Notes under the pieces: model-generated
Told to the model about the DNA's origin: nothing
Database searches by the model: none
Seen by the model: the letters and a program-made list of their open reading frames with translations, nothing else
Translations under genes and position numbers: made by a program
Assembly: GCA_958496175.1 (NCBI GenBank)
Contig: OY292280.1
Span: forward strand, 5,580,001-5,644,000
Direction of reading: 5' to 3'
DNA from: Sisyra terminalis
Lineage: Eukaryota > Arthropoda > Insecta > Neuroptera > Sisyridae
DNA length: 64,000 nucleotides
Shown: one piece after another, positions 58,465 through 64,000 of the stretch
Position numbering within the stretch: the first letter of the stretch is position 1
Layout: each line of letters begins with the position of its first letter

Positions 58465-58632
58465 ATAATTAAATTATTATTTTGTGTAATATAATATAAA
58501 AATTTTTATGTTGGTTATTTTTTTTTAGATAAAAACACCACCAACATCTTCTTTATTAAATATTGTAGGGTGGCGGTTCGCAATGAAAGTTCTTTTCAAA
58601 TTTTCCGAGAAAATTATCAAAAACTTCTATTA
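58465..58632 (+). repeat. Direct repeat of 59905-60085
   Basis: Both segments read AATAATTAAATTATTATTTT, TTATGTTGGTTATTTTTTTT, AACATCTTCTTTATTAAATA and GAAAGTTCTTTTCAAATTTT with few differences. This copy breaks off at AAACTTCTATT, the left end of the large palindrome; the other continues into apparently unique sequence. Confidence 0.85.
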
Positions 58633-59347
58633 ATCGGTCCATAATGAAAATTTTGCCACCATAGAGAAAAGTATACCATATAAGAATTAAATTAATAAGT
58701 TAAAAACAAAGAAGGAAAAACAACGTTGCCAGATTTGAGTTTGCTAAAATGAACTATAGTTTATAATTTAAATATATACGTAAATAAATATTGATTTTGC
58801 ATTATTGATAACTGTTAAAATTTGTGTTAAAAATACATTTGAGTATATGGTACTTTCAGAAACAATTACCAAACTATTTCTTACAGTTCTCTTTAGTTCT
58901 CAAAATCCGACGTACCTGATCCAAGCTTAATCCATTTGTTTTTCCTAAAATTTTCTTCTACCAATCGATAGGAAATTGTTTGTGAAAAAAACCGTTTCCG
59001 TTACTAATAAACTAATTACCAAATATTAATTATTCAATCATTGATTTAGAAAGATGTTAAGAAAATTGGGCTTTCGCGACCTAATAATATAAAAAGGTTG
59101 GATAATTGAGGAAAATATTGTTCAATAGTAAGAAAATAAGAAAAATCAAAGAATATCATATAAAGCCTCCACCTCCAACCCAAAAATGGAAGAAGAAAAA
59201 AGGCATTCGTGAATTATTTTTCGAGTGGAAATCGACGCATCATTGAACACGCTTTTCACCCAGATATTTCTATCGTTTGTGAAAATCAACTTTTCCCACA
59301 ATAAAATTTTGAATTTAAAACTATGAAATAACTTATCAGGTGTAAGC

Positions 59348-59445
59348 ACTAGTGTCCGACCAAACTTTCGGCTTCGTTTCGGTTTCGGCTGTCGTCAAGC
59401 CGAAACTACGACCGAAACTAAATTCGTGAAATAAATTCGTAGTAC
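59348..59445. mobile_element. CCGAAAC repeat, left arm (mirror at 62368-62455)
   Basis: TAGTGTCCGACCAAACTTTC end, then GGCTTCGTTTCGGTTTCGGC and a TCGTCAAGCCGAAACTACGA inverse segment. Relatives are at 28050-28138 and 51990-52032. Confidence 0.6.
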
Positions 59446-59459
59446 ATTTTTGATATGCA

Positions 59460-59900
59460 AGGGTTTTTTAATCCTCCAAATCCGTAAAACTTTGCAATGC
59501 AACGAATATTTGGATTAAAGGTCGTAAGACAAAAAAAAAATCTGTCTAAGAATTGAGATTTCACTGATAGAATGATACATTTTTGATTTACAGGATTTGC
59601 AGTCCTGAAAATCTGTATAAATTAATAATGCAATGAACATTTGATTATAGGTAGTAAGACAAAAAAAAATCTGTCGAAGAATTGAGATTCCACTAATAGA
59701 ATAGTTTTTAGGTGTGATACATTTATGATTTGCCGGGGTTTGCCAGTCCTCAAAATCCGCACAATTTAGCAATTGCAATGGAATGAACTTTTGGATTATA
59801 GATAGTAAGATAAAAACAATTTCTGCCTTAGGATTGAGATTTCACTGACACAATAGTTTTTAGAGGTGATACATTTTTGATTTGCAGGGTTTGTCTGTCT
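59460..59900 (-). repeat. Satellite units, left arm (three)
   Basis: Units with TCTAAGAATTGAGATTTCAC, TGATACATTTTTGATTTGCA and AATCCGTAAAACTTTGCAAT-type blocks, inverse to those at 60850-62335. Confidence 0.8.
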
Positions 59901-59904
59901 GTAT

Positions 59905-60085
59905 TACACAAGATAATAATTAAATTATTATTTTGTGTAATATAATATAATAATTTTTATGTTGGTTATTTTTTTTTTTAGATAAAAACACCCCCAACAT
60001 CTTCTTTATTAAATATTTTAGGGTGGAGGTTTGCAATGAAAGTTCTTTTCAAATTTTCCGAGAAAATTATCAAAAACTCCTACTG
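59905..60085 (+). repeat. Direct repeat of 58465-58632
   Basis: See 58465-58632. Here it lies inside the palindrome, between the left satellite block and the spacer, and continues as GATTTTTCTTAAAATAAAC. Confidence 0.8.
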
Positions 60086-60849
60086 ATTTTTCTTAAAATA
60101 AACATTTTTTTTATATTTTTTTTTCGTAGAAATCAATTGAGTATACTCGTATTTTCTTTACCGATAAATGGTATCAATAGTTATAACTTTGTAGATATTT
60201 TTTTTTTGAACTATACTTCTTCATTTCATTAACAATGAAGCTTTAAATTGAGACACTACTTTATAGTTATCTCTATAATAACGAACAGAATTTTCATTAG
60301 TTTCTGAATAGGTAAACGTAGATTATGACGTTTATGACCAGTTTATGACCAGTTTAAGACCTGATTTCTGATCAAAATCTGCCATTGTTTTTGTCTCGAG
60401 AAACAAATACCTATCGAGAATCAATAACAAAATTCAATTGTTTCTCACGAAAAAATTTTAACTTTATTGGACAGATTGTCGAACAAAAACGGTATATACT
60501 ATCTGTTAATACCGTCGACAAGGGACAAAGCCAACAATGGAAATTGAGTTTTCTTTCATGCGTTTATTTTCGAGCATCGATAATGCAGATCAATGGCCGC
60601 ATATCATATACATTATCCCAAATCGTCGAGACTGGCTATAAAGAAACGTCTCAAACGTCACAAAATAATAATAAAACGGGGGAGTCATATACATAAAATA
60701 TATATCTATATCAAACTTAACACGTAGTAACATCAAAAATCGGCAATAAAACAAATATCACAACCATAAAATCTAGAAATAACATACAAAAAGAATTACT
60801 TTTTCTTATCAAAACAACGATTTCACTTTTCCAATATACCGACATATTA
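60086..60849. other. Palindrome spacer, no supported gene
   Basis: The frame 60385-60696 (103 codons) has no family motif. No copy of this sequence is seen elsewhere in the window. Confidence 0.4.
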
Positions 60850-62335
60850 TTACTATCGATAACTCAAATGTTCATTGCATTGCAAAGTTGTACGAATTTT
60901 GAAGACTAATGAACCCCTGCAAATCAAAAATGTATCACCCCTAAAAACTATTCTATTAGTGGAATCTCAATTCTTGGACAGATTTTTTTTTCTTACTACC
61001 TACAATCAAATGAATAATGCATTGAAAATTTATACAAATTTTCAGGACAGACAAACCCTGCAAATCAAAAATGTATCACCTCTAAAGACTATTGTGTCAG
61101 TGAAATCTCAATCCTTAGAATTTTTTTTTATCGTAATATCTATAATCCAAATGTTCATTTCATTGCAATTGCAAAATTGTGCGGATTTTGCGGACTAACA
61201 AACCCCGGCAAATCATAAATGTATCACCCCTAAAAACTATTCTATTAGTGAAATCTCAATTCTTTGATAGATTTTTTTTTGTCTTACTACCTATAATCAA
61301 ATGTTCATTGCATTAGAAATTTATACAGATTTTCAGAACTGCAAATCCTGCAAATCAAAAATGTATCATTCTATCAGTGAAATCTCTATTTTTAGGATGA
61401 TGATTTATTTTATCTTACGACCTATAATCCAAATATTCGTTGCATTGCGAAGTTTTACGGATTTGGAGGACTAAGAAACCCTTGCAAATCAAAAATGTAT
61501 CACCTCTAAAGACTATTGTGTCAGTGAAATCTCAATCCTTAGACAGAATTTTTTTTTATCGTAATATCTATAATCCAAATGTTCATTCCATTGCAATTGT
61601 AAAATTGTGCGGATTTTGCGGACTAACAAACCCCGGCAAATCATAAATGTATCACACCTAAAAACTATTCTATTAGTGGAATCTCAATTCTTCGACAGAT
61701 TTTTTTTTGTCTTACTACCTATAATCAAATGTTCATTGCATTATAAATTTATACAGATTTTCAGAACTGCAAATCCTGCAAATCAAAAATGTATCATTCT
61801 ATCAGTGAAATCTCTATTTTTAGGATGATGATTTATTTTATCTTACGACCTATAATCCAAATATTCGTTGCATTGCAAAGTTTTACGGATTTGGAGGACT
61901 AAGAAACCCTTGCAAATCAAAAATGTATCACCTCTAAAGACTATTGTATCAGTGAAATCTTAATTTTTAGGCAGAAATTGTTTTTATCTTACTATCTATA
62001 ATCCAAAAGTTCATTCCATTGCAATTGCAAAATTGTGCGGATTTTGAGGACTAACAAGCCCCGGCAAATCATAAATGTATAACCCTTAAAAACTATTCCA
62101 TTAGTGAAATCTCAATTCTTGGACTGAATTTTTTTTTTCTTACTACCTATAATCAAATGTACAATGCATTGTAAATGAATACAGATTTTCAGGACTGCAA
62201 ATCCTGCAAATCAAAAATGTATCATTCTATCAGTGAAATCTCAATTCTTAGACAGATTTTTTTTTTGTCTTACGACCTTTAATCCAAATATTCGTTGCAT
62301 TGCAAAGTTTTACGGATTTGGAGGATTAAAAAACC
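60850..62335 (+). repeat. Satellite array, higher-order threes
   Basis: About ten monomers of roughly 143 bases, each with AAATCAAAAATGTATCA, a TTAGTG/TCAGTGAAATCTCAAT block and CCTATAATCAAATGTTCATT. Variant monomers alternate so that GTGCGGATTTTGCGGACTAA recurs near 61178, 61606 and (diverged) 62036, about 428 bases apart, a three-monomer higher-order unit. Frames at 60875-61198, 61440-61646 and 61607-61828 are by-products. Confidence 0.88.
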
Positions 62336-63039
62336 CTTGCATATCAAAAATGTACTACGAATTTATTTCACGAATTTAGTTTCGGTCGTAGTTTCGGCTT
62401 GACGACAGCCGAAACCGAAACGAAGCCGAAAGTTTGGTCGGACACTAGTCCTTACACCTGATAAGTTATTTCATAGTTTTAAATTCAAAATTTTATTGTG
62501 GGAAAAGTTGATTTTCACAAACGATAGAAATATCTGGGTGAAAAGCGTGTTCAATGATGCGTCGATTTCCACTCGAAAAATAATTCACGAATGCCTTTTT
62601 TCTTCTTCCATTTTTGGGTTGGAGGTGGAGGCTTTATATGATATTCTTTGATTTTTCTTATTTTCTTACTATTGAACAATATTTTCCCCAATTATCCAGC
62701 CTTTTTATATTATTAGGTCGCGAAAGCCCAATTTTCTTAACATCTTTCTAAATCAATGATTAAATAATTAATATTTGGTAATTAGTTAATTAGTAAAGGA
62801 AACTTTTTTTTTCACCAACAATTTCCCATCGATTGGTTGAAGAAAATTTTTGGAAAAACAAATGGTTTAAGCTTGGATCAGGTACGTCGGATTTTGAAAA
62901 CTAAAGAGAACTGTAGGAAATAGTTTGGTAATTGTTTCTGAAAGTACCATTTACTCAAATGTATTTTTAACACAAATATTAACAGTTACCAATAATGCAA
63001 AAGCAATATTTATTTCCGTATATATTTAAATTATAAACT

Positions 63040-63241
63040 AAAGTTCATTTTAGCAAACTCAAATCTGGCAACGTTGTTTTTCCTACTTTGTTTTTAACTT
63101 GTTAATTTAATTCTTATATGGTATACTTTTCTCTATGGTGGCAAAATTTTCATTATGGACCGATTAATTCGCGAATTAAATTAACAACAAAGTCGAAAAT
63201 GTAACGTTGCCAGATTTGAATGTGCTAAAAGCGAATTGAGC
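63040..63241. mobile_element. MITE-G variant at the palindrome end
   Basis: TTCATTTTAGCAAACTCAAA with TCTGGCAACGTTGTTTTTCC and the inverse GTAACGTTGCCAGATTTGAA. Its left half lies within the right palindrome arm; its right half is unique to this side. Confidence 0.7.
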
Positions 63242-63591
63242 AAACATAAATTCATAAATCAATTTTGGCACCGAATTTTGTATCAATTTTTAAGCAAATT
63301 TTCTGCTTTTTATATGATTAACGTTGATTACTGTGAAGCATTTTTTTTTTGTTGATTTTAATTGGAGTTTTTAATGTTCATAAAGGGCTTTTAAAGGGTA
63401 TAAGCTTGGATCAGGAATGTTGAAATTTTCAGAACTGAAGAGAACTATTTCGAATTGTTTCGATATTAATCCTGTACGTATTGTGCACTCGAATGTAATT
63501 TGTACGTAAACTTTGACATATGCCAGAAATGAAGAAGCGACGGTTATTTTCAAATATATTTTAATATTGTAATATATAAAATTAAATTTTC

Positions 63592-63821
63592 GGCTCAAGT
63601 TCATTTTAGCACATCTACAATCTGGCAACGTTGCATTTTCGACTTTGTTTTAATTTAATTCGCGATGTTTTTGATGATGATTAATTTAATTCTAATATGG
63701 TATAATTCTCTCTTTTGTGGCTAAATTTTTATTATGGACTGATTTAATCGCGAATTAAATTAAAAACATAGTCAAAAATGCAACGTTGCCAGATTGTGGG
63801 TGTGCTAAAATGGACTTGACC
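63592..63821. mobile_element. MITE-G with perfect 8-base duplication
   Basis: GGCTCAAGTTCATTTTAGCA ... GCTAAAATGGACTTGACC, flanked by AAATTTTC at 63584-63591 and 63822-63829. This is the best evidence that MITE-G is mobilised by a hAT-type transposase. Arms are about 100 bases; no coding capacity. Confidence 0.9.
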
Positions 63822-64000
63822 AAATTTTCTAAATAAACTTTACTTCTTTATGGGAAAAACACTTGTGAAAAACTGTGATGTATTATTATTAATGAAAGGA
63901 AACTCCAAAACATTTGCGAAATGAAAAATATACTTAGGTAATATTTATTGTTGCTATATTAAACTGTTTAATTTTTATGTTCTGTTATATATATTTGATA

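Larger units (their letters stand above)
58631..63167. repeat. 4.5 kb palindrome with satellite interior
   Basis: AATCGGTCCATAATGAAAAT at 58631 matches ATTTTCATTATGGACCGATT ending at 63167. The match continues inward through GTACGTCGGATTTTGAAAAC, AAAGATGTTAAGAAAATTGG and TGGAAGAAGAAAAAAGGCAT to the CCGAAAC element and satellite. The left arm starts in the middle of a MITE-G whose complete version is at the right end, so the left arm was copied from the right. Confidence 0.88.

Noticed and set aside
60385..60696. 103-residue frame in the palindrome spacer
   Set aside because: Composition is not unusual for a chance frame here and no family is recognised.

Overview
This window is nuclear DNA of an animal, almost certainly an insect. 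It is strongly A+T-rich, has no operons or ribosome-binding sites, and carries one clearly recognisable gene with GT-AG introns, some as short as 55 bases. That gene is slalom/PAPST1 (SLC35B2 family), the Golgi transporter of the sulfate donor PAPS, on the minus strand at 9125-13040. Five exons with matching phases encode about 432 residues. The small first exon was not found. I cannot assign an insect order.

Almost everything else is non-autonomous mobile DNA, much of it as palindromes from 0.2 to 11 kb. Names used below: FB-h, foldback elements with TAGGGTGATTT ends (one complete copy has an 8-base target duplication, hence hAT-type); MITE-G, about 230-base palindromes with GGCTCA..TGAGCC ends and a CTGGCAACGTTGC core (8-base duplications, hAT-type); PIR, a palindromic family with the core ATTGCCAAGCAATCTTC; rep-A, a 2-2.7 kb composite repeat at 6010-8692, 36277-38912 and 46340-46590. 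There are also pogo-like MITEs (TA duplication), a piggyBac-like MITE (TTAA duplication), tRNA-derived SINE copies and a 467-base solo LTR. I recognise no intact transposase, integrase or reverse transcriptase.

Layout. 0-9 kb: unplaced AT-rich DNA, FB-h, a 1.7 kb nested palindrome, then rep-A. 8.7-13 kb: two SINEs and slalom, whose introns carry a complete FB-h, a G17 tract and a 173-base tandem repeat. 13.1-24.2 kb: an 11 kb inverted repeat with arms of about 3.6 kb that end in tandem repeats, like Foldback elements. Its spacer holds a possible spliced gene, a tRNA-like SINE head, a pre-miRNA-sized hairpin and an inner 0.83 kb palindrome. 24.2-29.7 kb: the least repetitive part, with a possible two-exon minus-strand gene, a 5 x 120-base tandem array just upstream of it, and a CpG-rich patch built on a GAAAGCTCGG motif. 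29.7-43.3 kb: duplicated MITE segments, a GC-rich hairpin, the inverted rep-A copy with the solo LTR, and the piggyBac-like MITE. 43.3-58.6 kb: more foldbacks, a hammerhead-like repeated motif and pogo MITEs frozen inside a palindrome. 58.6-63.2 kb: a 4.5 kb palindrome whose interior is a satellite of about 143 bases organised in threes.

Taken together, a housekeeping sulfation gene sits in a region remodelled by foldback and palindrome formation. The least ordinary objects are the 11 kb inverted repeat with its central transcription-unit-like segment, and palindromes whose arms extend beyond any element boundary.
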